64,000 nt of DNA, taken from the NCBI RefSeq assembly GCF_000292915.1, contig NC_018514.1:1488001-1552000 (forward strand), written 5' to 3'. Under the pieces are notes generated by a model. It worked only from the letters and a program-made list of their open reading frames with translations. It ran no database searches and was not told the DNA's origin. The number at the start of each line of letters is the position of its first letter. Position 1 is the first letter of the stretch. A program made the position numbers and the translations under genes. Positions 33,954-42,855 of this stretch are shown here, piece after piece. This stretch comes from Burkholderia cepacia GG4. Lineage in GTDB: Bacteria; Pseudomonadota; Gammaproteobacteria; Burkholderiales; Burkholderiaceae.

Positions 33954-34610
33954 GTGAAAAAGACTCCTGGCAGCGCACCGGTTCCGACCCGCAGCCGCGG
34001 CATCCGAGAAACGCCCGCCGTGCGGCAGCAATCGATCATCGACGCGACGATGCGCTGCATCGCGCGCTACAGCTATTCGGAAACCACGATCGACCGCATC
34101 TGCGCGGAAGCGAAGGTGTCGCGCGGGCTGATCAACCATCACTTCCAGTCGAAAGACGAACTGATGGCGCAGACCTACAAGCGGCTCGCGGCCGACCTGC
34201 TCGACGTGTCGCGTGCGGCCGCCGCGAACGCGACGGGCCCCGAGGACAAGCTCGACGCGATCATCAAGGTGTGTTTCGCCGCGCCGGTGTTCGCGCCGAA
34301 GAACGTGAAGGTATGGCTCGGCTTCTGGAGCGTCGCGCACAGCGACCCGGTGATCCGCAAGGCGCACAAGGAGCTGTACAGCGGCTACCGGCAGGCGTTG
34401 AAGAAGCTGTTCGACCAGATCGCCGAAGTGCGCGGCGGCACCGTCGACAGCGAGCTCGCGGCGCTGACGCTGACGGCCGTGATCGACGGCTTCTGGCTCG
34501 AACTCGCGCGCGACCCGACGTCGTTCACCGCGGAAGATGCACTGACGAGCTGCCTGCGCGTCGTCGATACGTTCCTGCCGCCGTCGAAGACGGCGCGCAA
34601 ACGCGCCTGA
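33954..34610 (+). CDS. TetR-family regulator, BetI-type
   Basis: 218 residues. The helix-turn-helix is TTIDRICAEAKVSRGLINHHFQSKDELMAQT at about residues 40-72. The ligand domain is BetI-type (DKLDAIIKVCFAAPVFAPKNVKVWLGFWSVAHSDPVIRKAHKELY). BetI represses choline/betaine genes, and its relatives often respond to quaternary amines or related CoA pathways. It is divergent from the basic-amino-acid ABC operon, with a strong dyad between them that recurs at three other catabolic promoters. I infer that it is the repressor of that set. Confidence 0.9.
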   Translation: MKKTPGSAPVPTRSRGIRETPAVRQQSIIDATMRCIARYSYSETTIDRICAEAKVSRGLINHHFQSKDELMAQTYKRLAADLLDVSRAAAANATGPEDKLDAIIKVCFAAPVFAPKNVKVWLGFWSVAHSDPVIRKAHKELYSGYRQALKKLFDQIAEVRGGTVDSELAALTLTAVIDGFWLELARDPTSFTAEDALTSCLRVVDTFLPPSKTARKRA

Positions 34611-34659
34611 CGAACGCAGGAACGTAGCGTCGCCGCGGGAATCCGGCGGCGCACACGAC

Positions 34660-34693
34660 GGCCTCGCTCAATTGCGAGGCCGTTCGCATTTTC
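34660..34693 (+). terminator. Terminator between tetR and the convergent decarboxylase gene
   Basis: GGCCTCGC (34660-34667) pairs perfectly with GCGAGGCC (34674-34681) around TCAATT, followed by GTTCGCATTTTC. It lies 50 bp after the tetR stop and abuts the stop of the convergent thiamine-diphosphate enzyme gene, so it can serve tetR and perhaps both genes. Confidence 0.8.
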
Positions 34694-36293
34694 AGGCCGT
34701 GCGAATCTCGATCAGGTACGGCGCATCGTGGGCGGCCGCTTCACCGAGCGCTCCGGCCAGAGACGCACCCTCATTGACCCGCTGCGCACCCCAACCGTAC
34801 GCCCGCGCGATCGCGACGAAATCCGGCGTATGCAGATCGACGCCGACCGGGTCGACGCCGCCGTCGATCATCGCACGCTTGATTTCCCCGTAGCCGCCGT
34901 TGTTCAGCAGCACGACGATCACGCGTGCGCGATGCTGCACCGCGGTGCCGAGTTCCGCGAGCGTGTACTGGAACCCGCCGTCGCCGGCGATGCAGACCAC
35001 CGGCCGCGACGCATCGCCGAGGCTCGCGCCGACGGCGGCCGGCAGCCCGTAGCCGAGCGAGCCGAAACCGACCGACGCGTTGAACCAGCTGCGCGGGCGC
35101 GGCGCCGCGAACCCGACGTTGCCCGCGTAGACGATGCGCGTCGAATCGCCGACGATCGCCGCATCGGGCAGCGCGTCGCGCACGCTGTCGAGCAGCGCGA
35201 GATCGCGCTGCATTTCGTCGTTCAGCTCCCGCCGCGCCGCCGCGCGGCACACCGCCGCGCGTTCGACGCCGTCGCCATCGGTGCGCGCCCGCGCAGCGGC
35301 CGGCCATACGCGCCGCAGCGCGCGCAGGGTTTCGCCGACGTCACCGAGCAGCGGCAGCGCGGAGACTGCATTGCGGCACAGCTGCTGCGGATCGATGTCG
35401 ATCCGCACGAGCGACGCGGGCATCGAGAAGCTGCGGGTCGCGTACAGGTCGTAGTCGGTCGGCCCGAGCTCGGTGCCGAGCGCGACGATCAGGTCGCTGT
35501 CGCGCATCAGCGCGCGCACCGCGTCGCTCGATGCCGACCATGAGATGCCGAGCGGATGCGCGGGTGCCAGCACGCCGCGCCCGTTGATCGTCATCACGAC
35601 CGGCGCGTCGAGCGTTTCCGCGAGCCAGCGCACGTCGTCGGCCGCGGCGAGCGCACCGCCGCCCGCCAGGATCAGCGGCGCGCGCGCGGCAGCGGCCTTC
35701 GCGCGCAATGCGTCAATGCCGTCGGCCGATGCGGGGCCGGGCGCGATGCGCGGCGGCGCGGCGGGCACCGGCGGCAACGCGTCGGCCGGCGCCGCGAGCA
35801 CGTCGAGCGGAATCTGCAGATGCACGGGACGCGGCCGCCCGCCGGAGAACACCGCGAACGCGCGCGCGATCGCCTGCGACAAGGCTTCGGCACGCGGCAC
35901 CGTGTAGCTAAAGGCCGCAATGTTCTCCGCGAACGCGTGCTGGTCCGGCAATTCGTGCAGATGACCGTTGCCGGAGCCGATGTCGCCGGATGCGTTGACG
36001 CTGGAAATGACCAGCATCGGAATCGAATCCGCATACGCCTGCGCCATCGACGTCGCGATGTTCGTCATCCCGGGGCCGGTGATCACGAAGCACACGCCCG
36101 GCTTGCCGGTCGCGCGCGCATAGCCGTCCGCCATGAAGCCGAGCCCCTGCTCGTGGCGCGCGCTCACGTGCCGCAATGCGCTGCCGGCCAGCCCGCGATA
36201 CAGCTCGATCGTATGCACGCCGGGAATGCCGAACACGGTGTCGACGCCGTATGCGGCGAGCAGATCGACCAGGTACATGCCTACTGTTTTCAT
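34692..36293 (-). CDS. Thiamine-diphosphate decarboxylase resembling 2-ketoarginine decarboxylase AruI
   Basis: 533 residues with the three-domain acetolactate-synthase-like fold. N-terminal domain: VFGIPGVHTIELYRGLAGSALRHVSARHEQGLGFMADGYARATGKPGV, with the activating Glu in RHEQG. C-terminal ThDP/Mg site: GDGGFQYTLAELGTAVQHRARVIVVLLNNGGYGE. The FGIPGVHTxELYRGL pattern matches AruI as I remember it. AruI decarboxylates 2-ketoarginine, made by AruH, to an aldehyde. An AruH-like gene lies in the neighbouring operon. Here the gene is the last of the leftward seven-gene unit that begins with the Pot-type ABC genes. Confidence 0.85.
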   Translation of the reverse strand: MKTVGMYLVDLLAAYGVDTVFGIPGVHTIELYRGLAGSALRHVSARHEQGLGFMADGYARATGKPGVCFVITGPGMTNIATSMAQAYADSIPMLVISSVNASGDIGSGNGHLHELPDQHAFAENIAAFSYTVPRAEALSQAIARAFAVFSGGRPRPVHLQIPLDVLAAPADALPPVPAAPPRIAPGPASADGIDALRAKAAAARAPLILAGGGALAAADDVRWLAETLDAPVVMTINGRGVLAPAHPLGISWSASSDAVRALMRDSDLIVALGTELGPTDYDLYATRSFSMPASLVRIDIDPQQLCRNAVSALPLLGDVGETLRALRRVWPAAARARTDGDGVERAAVCRAAARRELNDEMQRDLALLDSVRDALPDAAIVGDSTRIVYAGNVGFAAPRPRSWFNASVGFGSLGYGLPAAVGASLGDASRPVVCIAGDGGFQYTLAELGTAVQHRARVIVVLLNNGGYGEIKRAMIDGGVDPVGVDLHTPDFVAIARAYGWGAQRVNEGASLAGALGEAAAHDAPYLIEIRTA

Positions 36294-36347
36294 GTCGCTT
36301 CCATTGTTCAGGTAATTGGATGGATCACGCAGTAGCCCGCGGGCCCA

Positions 36348-36986
36348 TCAATGCGCGAGCCCCGGCAGCAGCTCGCGCACGCCCTGCGCGAGCATCTGGA
36401 ACGCGATCGCGGTCAGCACGATGCCCGACAGCCGCTCGACCAGCGTCCTGCCGATCTCGCCGAGCCGGCGGCACCACGACGCCGAGCACGCATACGTGAG
36501 CCCGATCACGCCGGCATGCAGCACGCAGGCCGCGCTCAGCGTCAGCAGGTCGGCCGGCGTATGAAAGCGCGTCGCGGTCGTGATCACGAGCGACATCACT
36601 GCGCTGCCGATCGACAGCGGGAAGATCAGCGGCACCGCGATGTAATTGCGCCATTGCGCATACTCGAGCCGCGTGTCGCCGCCGCTGCGTTCGTCGTTCG
36701 CCGTGCCGCGCATCATCGGGATCGACCACAGGCACAGCACCAGGCCGCCCGTCAGCGTCAGCGCGCCGAGCGTGAGGCCGAGCATGCGCAGCAGGAACTG
36801 GCCGCCCCATACCGCGCCGACCATCAGCGCCGCGATCCACGCGAACAGCCTGACCGCGATCTGCCGCTGTGTCACGTCGGGAAAGTGCCCGGTGACAGCC
36901 GCGTACATCGGGATCGCGACCGGCGGACAGAACAGCGTCAGCAGGCCGGTCAGGAACAGCAGCACGTCGCTGGACGTCAGGGTCAT
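36348..36986 (-). CDS. MarC-family integral membrane protein
   Basis: 212 residues, six hydrophobic segments, matching the MarC/YhgN family: LLFLTGLLTLFCPPVAIPMYAAVTGHFP near the start and a central VPLIFPLSIGSAVMSLVIT. The family has no settled function; a small-molecule transport or export role is often assumed. It lies within a catabolic operon, 63 bp after the NAD(P)H dehydrogenase gene and 54 bp before the decarboxylase gene. Confidence 0.85.
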   Translation of the reverse strand: MTLTSSDVLLFLTGLLTLFCPPVAIPMYAAVTGHFPDVTQRQIAVRLFAWIAALMVGAVWGGQFLLRMLGLTLGALTLTGGLVLCLWSIPMMRGTANDERSGGDTRLEYAQWRNYIAVPLIFPLSIGSAVMSLVITTATRFHTPADLLTLSAACVLHAGVIGLTYACSASWCRRLGEIGRTLVERLSGIVLTAIAFQMLAQGVRELLPGLAH

Positions 36987-37049
36987 CGCTCGAACTCACA
37001 TGCGATCGGGTGGAGATGGGGTGCACAGGCAACGCGGCCGGGTTTGCGT

Positions 37050-37778
37050 TCAGTCCTGCGCGGCTTCCTGCGGCGCGCGTTCGCGCGGCCGCATGTCGCC
37101 GTCGAAGTCGTCGAGCGTCGGAAACGCCATCGGCTCGAGCCGGTCGAGGTGCGCCAGATAGTCGTCGTACCGCGCCAGCACCGCCGCGCGCTCCGCAGCG
37201 CCGATATACGGCACGTGATAGCCGACGAACGACGGCAGCACGTCGAAGCCCGCGTAGCCGAGCGTGCCGCGCAGCACGTGGCGCAGCATCAGGTCCATCT
37301 CGCCGTGCACGCCGTTTGCGCCGAACATGTAGTCGCGGCCGCCACACGTATAGGCGAGCAGCGCACGCTTGCCGCGCATCCCGCCGCGATCGTAGAAGCG
37401 CACGCCGCCGTACACCTTGCCCGACACGAGCACGCGGTCGATCCAGCCTTTCATGATCGCCGGCACCGAACACCAGAACAGCGGAAAGCTCAGGATCAGC
37501 AGGTCGCACGCGGCCAGCTTGTCGAGTTCCGCGGCGATGTCCGGCGCGATCGCGTGCGCGGCGACGTTCTCGCGCTGCTCCAGCGCGTAGACGAGATAGT
37601 CGGCGTTCTTGCGCACGCCGAAATCGGCCGCGCTCGCGACCGGGTTCCACTGCATCGCGTACAGGTCGGACACCGTCACGGTATGCCCCTGCGCTTCGAG
37701 CGTGCTCACCGCGCGGTGCAGCATCGACGTCGTGAACGACTGCGGTTCCGGATGGGCGTGAACGATCAGGACTTTCAT
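37050..37778 (-). CDS. Flavodoxin-fold NAD(P)H dehydrogenase (quinone)
   Basis: 242 residues. N-terminal MKVLIVHAHPEPQSFTTSML and LLILSFPLFWCSVPAIMKGWIDRVLVSGKVY are typical of the NQO1/MdaB family, which reduces quinones or related electrophiles with two electrons via FMN or FAD. It lies 41 bp after the second Pot-type permease in the same leftward operon. It could reoxidise electron carriers or protect against a reactive aldehyde from the pathway; the direct role is unknown. Confidence 0.88.
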   Translation of the reverse strand: MKVLIVHAHPEPQSFTTSMLHRAVSTLEAQGHTVTVSDLYAMQWNPVASAADFGVRKNADYLVYALEQRENVAAHAIAPDIAAELDKLAACDLLILSFPLFWCSVPAIMKGWIDRVLVSGKVYGGVRFYDRGGMRGKRALLAYTCGGRDYMFGANGVHGEMDLMLRHVLRGTLGYAGFDVLPSFVGYHVPYIGAAERAAVLARYDDYLAHLDRLEPMAFPTLDDFDGDMRPRERAPQEAAQD

Positions 37779-37819
37779 GGTGCGAGTTTTCTCCGCAACG
37801 TAACGTTGAACAGTTGAAT

Positions 37820-38614
37820 TCAGACGGAACCGGCCGCGCGCTTGCGCAGCAGCGACAGGCCGATCGCGACGCAGGTCGCGACGAGCAGCAGCGTGGACAC
37901 CGACGCGATCGCCGGATCGACGTTCTCGCGCATCCCGTCCCACATGCGGCGCGGCAGCGTGTATACGTTCCGGCTCGAGATGAACAGCGTGACGACGAGT
38001 TCGTCCCACGACAGGATGAACGCGAACACGGCAGCCGACAGCACGCCCGGCTTGATCGACGGCAGGATCACGTAGCGCAGCGTCTGCGCGACGTTCGCGC
38101 CGAGACTGCGCGAGGCCTGCTCGATGCGCAGCCCGACGGTCGCGAGCGACGCGGACACGGCCACCACCACGTAAGGCACCGACAGCACGACGTGCGACAG
38201 GATCGCGGCCGGATAGCTGTCGAGCACGCCGAGCTCGCCCCACAGCCGGTAGAACGCAAGCGCCGACACGATCGGCGGCACGATCAGCGGGAACAGGATC
38301 ACGCCGCGCACGAATTCGCCGCGCCGCGACGCGACCTTCCACAACCCGATCGCGCACAGCGTGCCGAGCGTGACCGAGAGCGCCGACGACACCAGCGCGA
38401 TCAGCCCGCTCTGCAGGAAGCTCGACACCCAGCCGTCGTCGTCGAGCAGCACACGGTAGTGCCGCAGCGACAGCGCGCCGTCCGGCATCGACAGGTAGTC
38501 GCTCGGCGTCAGCGACACGGGCACCGACACGAGCAGCGGCAGCATCAGGAACAGGATCGCGGCCCACGCGACGCCGACCACCAGCGCGCGTCCTGCGGTC
38601 ATTCGGGTTTTCAT
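37820..38614 (-). CDS. ABC transporter permease, PotC/PotI-like
   Basis: 264 residues, six membrane segments. The EAA loop is EQASRSLGANVAQTLRYVILPSIKPGVLSAAVFAFILSWDELVVTLFIS, closely matching PotC/PotI subunits of spermidine, putrescine and opine importers. It pairs with the PotB/PotH-like permease encoded 19 bp upstream. A half-site pair TTGAAcagTTGAA overlaps the region after its stop (37806-37818), just before the next gene. Confidence 0.92.
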   Translation of the reverse strand: MKTRMTAGRALVVGVAWAAILFLMLPLLVSVPVSLTPSDYLSMPDGALSLRHYRVLLDDDGWVSSFLQSGLIALVSSALSVTLGTLCAIGLWKVASRRGEFVRGVILFPLIVPPIVSALAFYRLWGELGVLDSYPAAILSHVVLSVPYVVVAVSASLATVGLRIEQASRSLGANVAQTLRYVILPSIKPGVLSAAVFAFILSWDELVVTLFISSRNVYTLPRRMWDGMRENVDPAIASVSTLLLVATCVAIGLSLLRKRAAGSV

Positions 38615-38633
38615 CGGATGTCCTCCGGTCGGG

Positions 38634-39509
38634 TCAGCGCGCGCCGAACAGCTCGCGCAGGTCGACGAAACGCGCGAGCAGCGCGAGCGCGGCCAGGATA
38701 GACGCCAGCAGCAGCGACGCGAGCGCCGCCCCGCTGCCCCAGTTCACGAGCTGCAGGATCTGCGTGCTGATGTATTCGGCGATCATCACGGTGCGGCCGC
38801 CGCCGAGGATCACCGGCGTCACGTAGAACCCGAGCGAGAAGATGAACACGAGGATCGCCGCGCCGACGATGCCCGGCCGCGTCTGCGGAAAATACACCTT
38901 GCGGAACGTGACGAGCGCACCCGCGCCAAGCCCCTGCGACGCACGCGCGAGCTGCGGGTCGATGCCCTTCATGTTCGCGTACAGCGGCAGCACCGCGTAC
39001 GGAATCATGAAGTGGATCATCCCGATCACGACGCCGATCTCGTTGCGCATCAGCGGCAGCGGCGCGTCGATCAGCCCGATGCGCAGCAGCAGCGTGTTGA
39101 CGAGCCCCTGCTCGCCGAGCAGGAACAGCCACGAGAACGCGCGCACCAGCACCGACGCCCAGAACGGCACGAGCAGCCCGAACATCAGCGCCATCCGCTG
39201 GCGCGGGCCGACGTGCGCCATCGCATAGGCAATCGCGTAGCCGAGCGCGACCGAGCACACGGTCGTGACCGCGCACACGCGCAGCGTGGTCCACAGCACG
39301 CGGTGCACGCCGTGGTTGTCCAGCAGCCGCGCATAGTTTTGCAGGCCGGGCTCCGGCACCGTGAAGCCGAGCCACAGCACGCGCACGAGCGGATAGACGT
39401 ACAGCACGATCAGCACCGCGAGCAGCGGCACGACCAGCGGCCAGTAGCGGTCGGCCTTCGCGCGGCCGAGCGGGACGGCGCCCGCGACGGGAGTAGACAG
39501 GGTATTCAT
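38634..39509 (-). CDS. ABC transporter permease, PotB/PotH-like
   Basis: 291 residues, six membrane segments. The EAA loop is ARASQGLGAGALVTFRKVYFPQTRPGIVGAAILVFIFSLGFYVTPVILGGG, and the C-terminus has the typical second helix run. It forms the heterodimeric channel with the PotC-like partner. It lies 25 bp after the binding-protein gene. Confidence 0.92.
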   Translation of the reverse strand: MNTLSTPVAGAVPLGRAKADRYWPLVVPLLAVLIVLYVYPLVRVLWLGFTVPEPGLQNYARLLDNHGVHRVLWTTLRVCAVTTVCSVALGYAIAYAMAHVGPRQRMALMFGLLVPFWASVLVRAFSWLFLLGEQGLVNTLLLRIGLIDAPLPLMRNEIGVVIGMIHFMIPYAVLPLYANMKGIDPQLARASQGLGAGALVTFRKVYFPQTRPGIVGAAILVFIFSLGFYVTPVILGGGRTVMIAEYISTQILQLVNWGSGAALASLLLASILAALALLARFVDLRELFGAR

Positions 39510-39534
39510 GGCGTCAGGCTCACGAGGCGGCGGC

Positions 39535-40644
39535 TCAGGACGACATCAGGTCGGTGTACTGCGCGAGCGTCGCTTCGTAGTGCTGCGCCCACCACTCGGG
39601 ATTCACCTTGCACTGCTTCGCCCAGTTCTCGGGCGTGCCGGGATTGTCGGCGCGCAGCGCCTGCGGCACCGCGGCCGTCGCGGCCGGCGTCACCGGCCCG
39701 TTGCCGAGCAGCGACAGCAGGCGCACCTGCGGCTCGACGCCCTGCACGAACTTGATGAACTGCCACACGGCATCGCCCGACGGGTTGTTCTTGGGCACGC
39801 CCCATACGTCGCACGACGCGAGCCCCTGCTCCCACGTATAGCGGAACCGGCCGTTGCTCTCGCGCTGGATCACGTTCGCACGCGTATGCCAGATGCACGC
39901 CATGCTGACTTCGCCGTTGCGCAGCAGCTGCAGGCTGTCCGCGCCCGAATCCCAGAGCAGCACGTTCGAGCGCAGTTCCTTCAGTTTCTTCAGCGCGCGC
40001 GGCACGTCGATCGGATAGACCTGGTCCTTGTCGACGCCATCGGCCATCAGCGCGGCCTCGAGTGCGCCGCCCATCCACTTCCACAGCCCGCGCTTGCCCG
40101 GAAACTTGCCGACGTTCCAGAAATCGGCCCAGTTCTTCGGCGGATTCGCGCCGAACTTGCGCGCGTCGTAGACGAGCACGTAGCTCAGCAGATACGACGG
40201 CACGCCGAAGTCCGACGCGAGTCCCGGCAGCGCATTGCGGCCGACGACCGAATAATCGATCGGCCGCAGGAAGCCCTGCTTGCCGAGCTTGATCGCCGCG
40301 AAGCCGTCGAGATCCATCACGTCCCAGATCACGTTCCTGTTCTCGACCATCGCCTTGATCTTGCCGTCCTCCGGCGACGAGTCGTAGCCCATCCGGATCC
40401 CGCTCGCCTTCGTGAACGGGTCCATGTACGCAGAACGGAACGCCGAGCGCGCTTCGCCGCCCCAGGCGCTGAGCACGATTTCCTTCGGGTTCGCGGCCAG
40501 CGCACCCTTCGCCCCCAGCGACAGCAGCGTCGGCGCGATGCCGGCGGCCGCGCACAGCCGGAGGAAATCGCGGCGACGCTGCGAGGTCGCGGGTTGAAGG
40601 TCGCGTGCTTGGTCGAGCAGGTCCTGCAGATAGCGGTTCGTCAT
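39535..40644 (-). CDS. Polyamine/opine-type ABC binding protein, Tat-like signal
   Basis: 369 residues. The N-terminus carries RRRDFLRLCAAAGIAPTLLSLGAKGALAA, a twin-arginine-like signal (S/T-RR-x-FL). The mature protein is a PotD/PotF-type type-2 fold: IVLSAWGGEARSAFRSAYMDPFTKASGIRM, VMDLDGFAAIKLGKQGFLRPIDYS and LWDSGADSLQLLRNGEVSMACIWHTRAN. PotF-type proteins bind polyamines, opines or quaternary amines. The ATG at 40644 has GGAGGAGACACC upstream. Confidence 0.88.
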   Translation of the reverse strand: MTNRYLQDLLDQARDLQPATSQRRRDFLRLCAAAGIAPTLLSLGAKGALAANPKEIVLSAWGGEARSAFRSAYMDPFTKASGIRMGYDSSPEDGKIKAMVENRNVIWDVMDLDGFAAIKLGKQGFLRPIDYSVVGRNALPGLASDFGVPSYLLSYVLVYDARKFGANPPKNWADFWNVGKFPGKRGLWKWMGGALEAALMADGVDKDQVYPIDVPRALKKLKELRSNVLLWDSGADSLQLLRNGEVSMACIWHTRANVIQRESNGRFRYTWEQGLASCDVWGVPKNNPSGDAVWQFIKFVQGVEPQVRLLSLLGNGPVTPAATAAVPQALRADNPGTPENWAKQCKVNPEWWAQHYEATLAQYTDLMSS

Positions 40645-40759
40645 GGTGTCTCCTCCAGGCTGGACGGCGGCCGCACGCATCTCGTCGTTTCCGGACGCCG
40701 GTGAATCGGCCGGCGACGGCGGCAGGCGCCGCGTCGCGCGGGGTACAAGGTTCGCCGCG

Positions 40760-41917
40760 TCAGTCGGCCGTGATCCGGCACGTCGCGTCGCGTTCCCACT
40801 GCACGAACACGTCCATGCCCGTGCGCGGCGACGCGAGCCCGCGCCACGCGGGCACGTCGGCCGTCATGCAGCCGAGCACCGGCGTCTCGATCTCGAAGCG
40901 GTACGACGAACCGAAGTAGCTCCAGTGACGGATGCGGCCAGGCACTTCGTTGTGCACACCACCGCACGAGGTCGCCGACACGGCGACCTTCTCCGGGCGC
41001 AATGCGAACAGCAGCGGTTCGTCGGCCCGCGCGCCGCATCCAGGCGCGACGAACCGCGCATCGCCGACGCGGTAATGCGTCGCCGCCGCATCGCCGCCGA
41101 GCGCAACGCCTTCGATGAAGTTGCTCTTGCCGAGGAAATCGGCGACGAAGCGGTTGGCCGGCTGCTCGTACAGCCCGTCCGGCGTGCCGATCTGCTCGAG
41201 CCGGCCGTCGCGCATGATCGCGATCCGGTCGGACATCGACAGCGCTTCCTCCTGGTCGTGCGTGACGAACAGGAACGTCGCGCCGAGCCGTTCGTGCAGC
41301 GCCTTCAGCTCGACCTGCACCTCGCCGCGCAGCTTGCGGTCGAGCGCGCCGAGCGGTTCGTCGAGCAGCACGAGATCGGGATCGAACACCAGTGCACGCG
41401 CGATCGCGACGCGCTGCTGCTGGCCGCCCGACAACTGGCGCGGCAGGCGATCCGCGAGCTGGCCGAGCCGCACGAGCTCGAGCGCGGCCTTCACGCGCTT
41501 CACCGCGTCGGGCCCCTTCTGCTTGCGCACCATCAGCGGATACGCAACGTTCTGCTCGACTGTCATGTGCGGAAACAGCGCATAGCCCTGAAACACCATC
41601 CCGAAGTTGCGCTTCTCCGGCGGCAACGCGACGATGCTGCGGCCGCCGACGCGCAGGTCGCCGGTGCTCGGATGCTCGAAGCCCGCGACGATCGTCAGCA
41701 GCGTCGTCTTGCCCGAACCCGACGGCCCGAGGATCGTCAGGAATTCGCCGCGAGGGATGTCGAGCGTCGTCTCCCGCAGCGCGTGCACGCTGCCGTAGCG
41801 CTTCGACACGCGATCGATCTGCAGCCCCGCACCGCTCGCGATGCGCCCCGCGGATGCCGGGTGCGCACCGGGCCTTCCCTCCTCCACACCTGCCGACGTC
41901 TCCATCACCGCGCTCAT
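40760..41917 (-). CDS. ABC transporter ATP-binding protein, PotA/PotG-like
   Basis: 385 residues. Walker A GPSGSGKTT, signature [19 protein letters not shown], Walker B LVLLDEPLGALDRK, and a C-terminal TOBE domain (EKVAVSATSCGGVHNEVPGRIRHWSYFGSSYRFEIETPV) as in PotA. It heads the seven-gene leftward operon (ATPase, binding protein, two permeases, NAD(P)H dehydrogenase, MarC, AruI-like). The ATG at 41917 (MSAVMETSAG) has CCAGGAGACACACG upstream, and the shared dyad is 31-46 bp before it. Confidence 0.93.
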   Translation of the reverse strand: MSAVMETSAGVEEGRPGAHPASAGRIASGAGLQIDRVSKRYGSVHALRETTLDIPRGEFLTILGPSGSGKTTLLTIVAGFEHPSTGDLRVGGRSIVALPPEKRNFGMVFQGYALFPHMTVEQNVAYPLMVRKQKGPDAVKRVKAALELVRLGQLADRLPRQLSGGQQQRVAIARALVFDPDLVLLDEPLGALDRKLRGEVQVELKALHERLGATFLFVTHDQEEALSMSDRIAIMRDGRLEQIGTPDGLYEQPANRFVADFLGKSNFIEGVALGGDAAATHYRVGDARFVAPGCGARADEPLLFALRPEKVAVSATSCGGVHNEVPGRIRHWSYFGSSYRFEIETPVLGCMTADVPAWRGLASPRTGMDVFVQWERDATCRITAD

Positions 41918-41947
41918 CGTGTGTCTCCTGGTCGACTCACAATTGGG

Positions 41948-41963
41948 TTGAACGTTCATTTAA
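41948..41963. promoter_or_regulatory. TTGAA-N6-TTTAA dyad, site 2 (Pot-type ABC / crotonase divergent promoter)
   Basis: TTGAACGTTCATTTAA has one mismatch (TTTAA for TTCAA) to the dyad found at 33815, 48948 and 49017. It also contains the perfect 10-bp palindrome TGAACGTTCA. It sits between the leftward seven-gene ABC operon and the rightward crotonase/acyl-CoA dehydrogenase/ligase unit, so one bound repressor could control both. Confidence 0.65.
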
Positions 41964-42063
41964 CAGAACTTATACTATGCCGAAATGCGGTCCGCAAGTA
42001 GCGGCGACCCTTGCCGGCTCTGACACAACCCCGATACAAAACGACCAGGAGACAGTGATCAGC

Positions 42064-42852
42064 ATGAGCATCGAGGACATCCGAATCGAACGGCACGACG
42101 GCGTCGTGACCCTTCGCCTGAACCGCCCGGCGAAACGCAATTCGCTCGCTCGGCCGCATCTCGACTTTCTGCGCGAGACGCTCGACGCGCTCGCGCACGA
42201 TCCGGCCGTGCGCTGCGTCGTGCTGACCGGCACCGGCAGCGCGTTCTGTGCGGGCGCCGACGTCGATGAATGGGCCGAGGCCGAGCGCAACGGCGAACTC
42301 GACACCTACGGGTGGACCGAGCGCGCGCACCGCTTCGTGCAGGCGCTCGCCGCATTTCCGCGCCCCACGATCGCCGCGCTGAACGGCTCGACGGTCGGCG
42401 CCGGCACCGACATCGGCTTCGCGTGCGACTTCCGCATCGCCAGCACGGCCGCGACGCTGCGCTGCGGGTATACGGGCATGGGCTACAGCCCCGACATGGG
42501 CGGAAGCTGGTTCCTGCCGCGCGTCGCGCGCCCCGACGTCGCACGCCGCTTCATCTTCCTGAACGAACGCTGGAACGCGCAGGACGCGCTCGCGGCCGGG
42601 CTCGTGTCCGAAGTCGTCGACGCCGATGATTTCGCACAGCACGTCGCCGCGTTCGCCGCGCGTCTCGCACAGGGGCCGAGCGTCGCGTTCGGCCATACCA
42701 AGGCGCTGCTCGCGCAGTCGCTCACGCATACCCTCGCCGAGCAGTTGCGCGGCGAGCTCGCAGCCGGCGTCGCTTGCGGTCACAGCGAGGACGGCCAGGA
42801 AGCGCTACGCGCGTCGGTCGAGGGGCGCGCACCTCATTTTGTCGGGAGATGA
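42064..42852 (+). CDS. Crotonase-superfamily enzyme (enoyl-CoA hydratase/isomerase)
   Basis: 262 residues, crotonase fold: GVVTLRLNRPAKRNSLARPHLDFLRETL, oxyanion segment GSAFCAGADVDEW, and GSTVGAGTDIGFACDFRIASTAATLRCGYTGMGYSPDMGGSWFLPR. The SPDMGGSWFLPR stretch, with Asp as the likely catalytic acid, resembles PaaG-type isomerases more than classical hydratases. It may hydrate or isomerise an enoyl-CoA. The ATG at 42064 is preceded by AGGAG twelve bases away; an in-frame GTG at 42055 is an alternative. It is the first gene of the rightward acyl-CoA operon. Confidence 0.85.
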   Translation: MSIEDIRIERHDGVVTLRLNRPAKRNSLARPHLDFLRETLDALAHDPAVRCVVLTGTGSAFCAGADVDEWAEAERNGELDTYGWTERAHRFVQALAAFPRPTIAALNGSTVGAGTDIGFACDFRIASTAATLRCGYTGMGYSPDMGGSWFLPRVARPDVARRFIFLNERWNAQDALAAGLVSEVVDADDFAQHVAAFAARLAQGPSVAFGHTKALLAQSLTHTLAEQLRGELAAGVACGHSEDGQEALRASVEGRAPHFVGR

Positions 42853-42855
42853 TTC

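Noticed and set aside
42055..42063. GTG at 42055 as the crotonase start
   Set aside because: It is only three bases from AGGAG, too close for efficient initiation; the ATG at 42064 is kept although its spacing is long.
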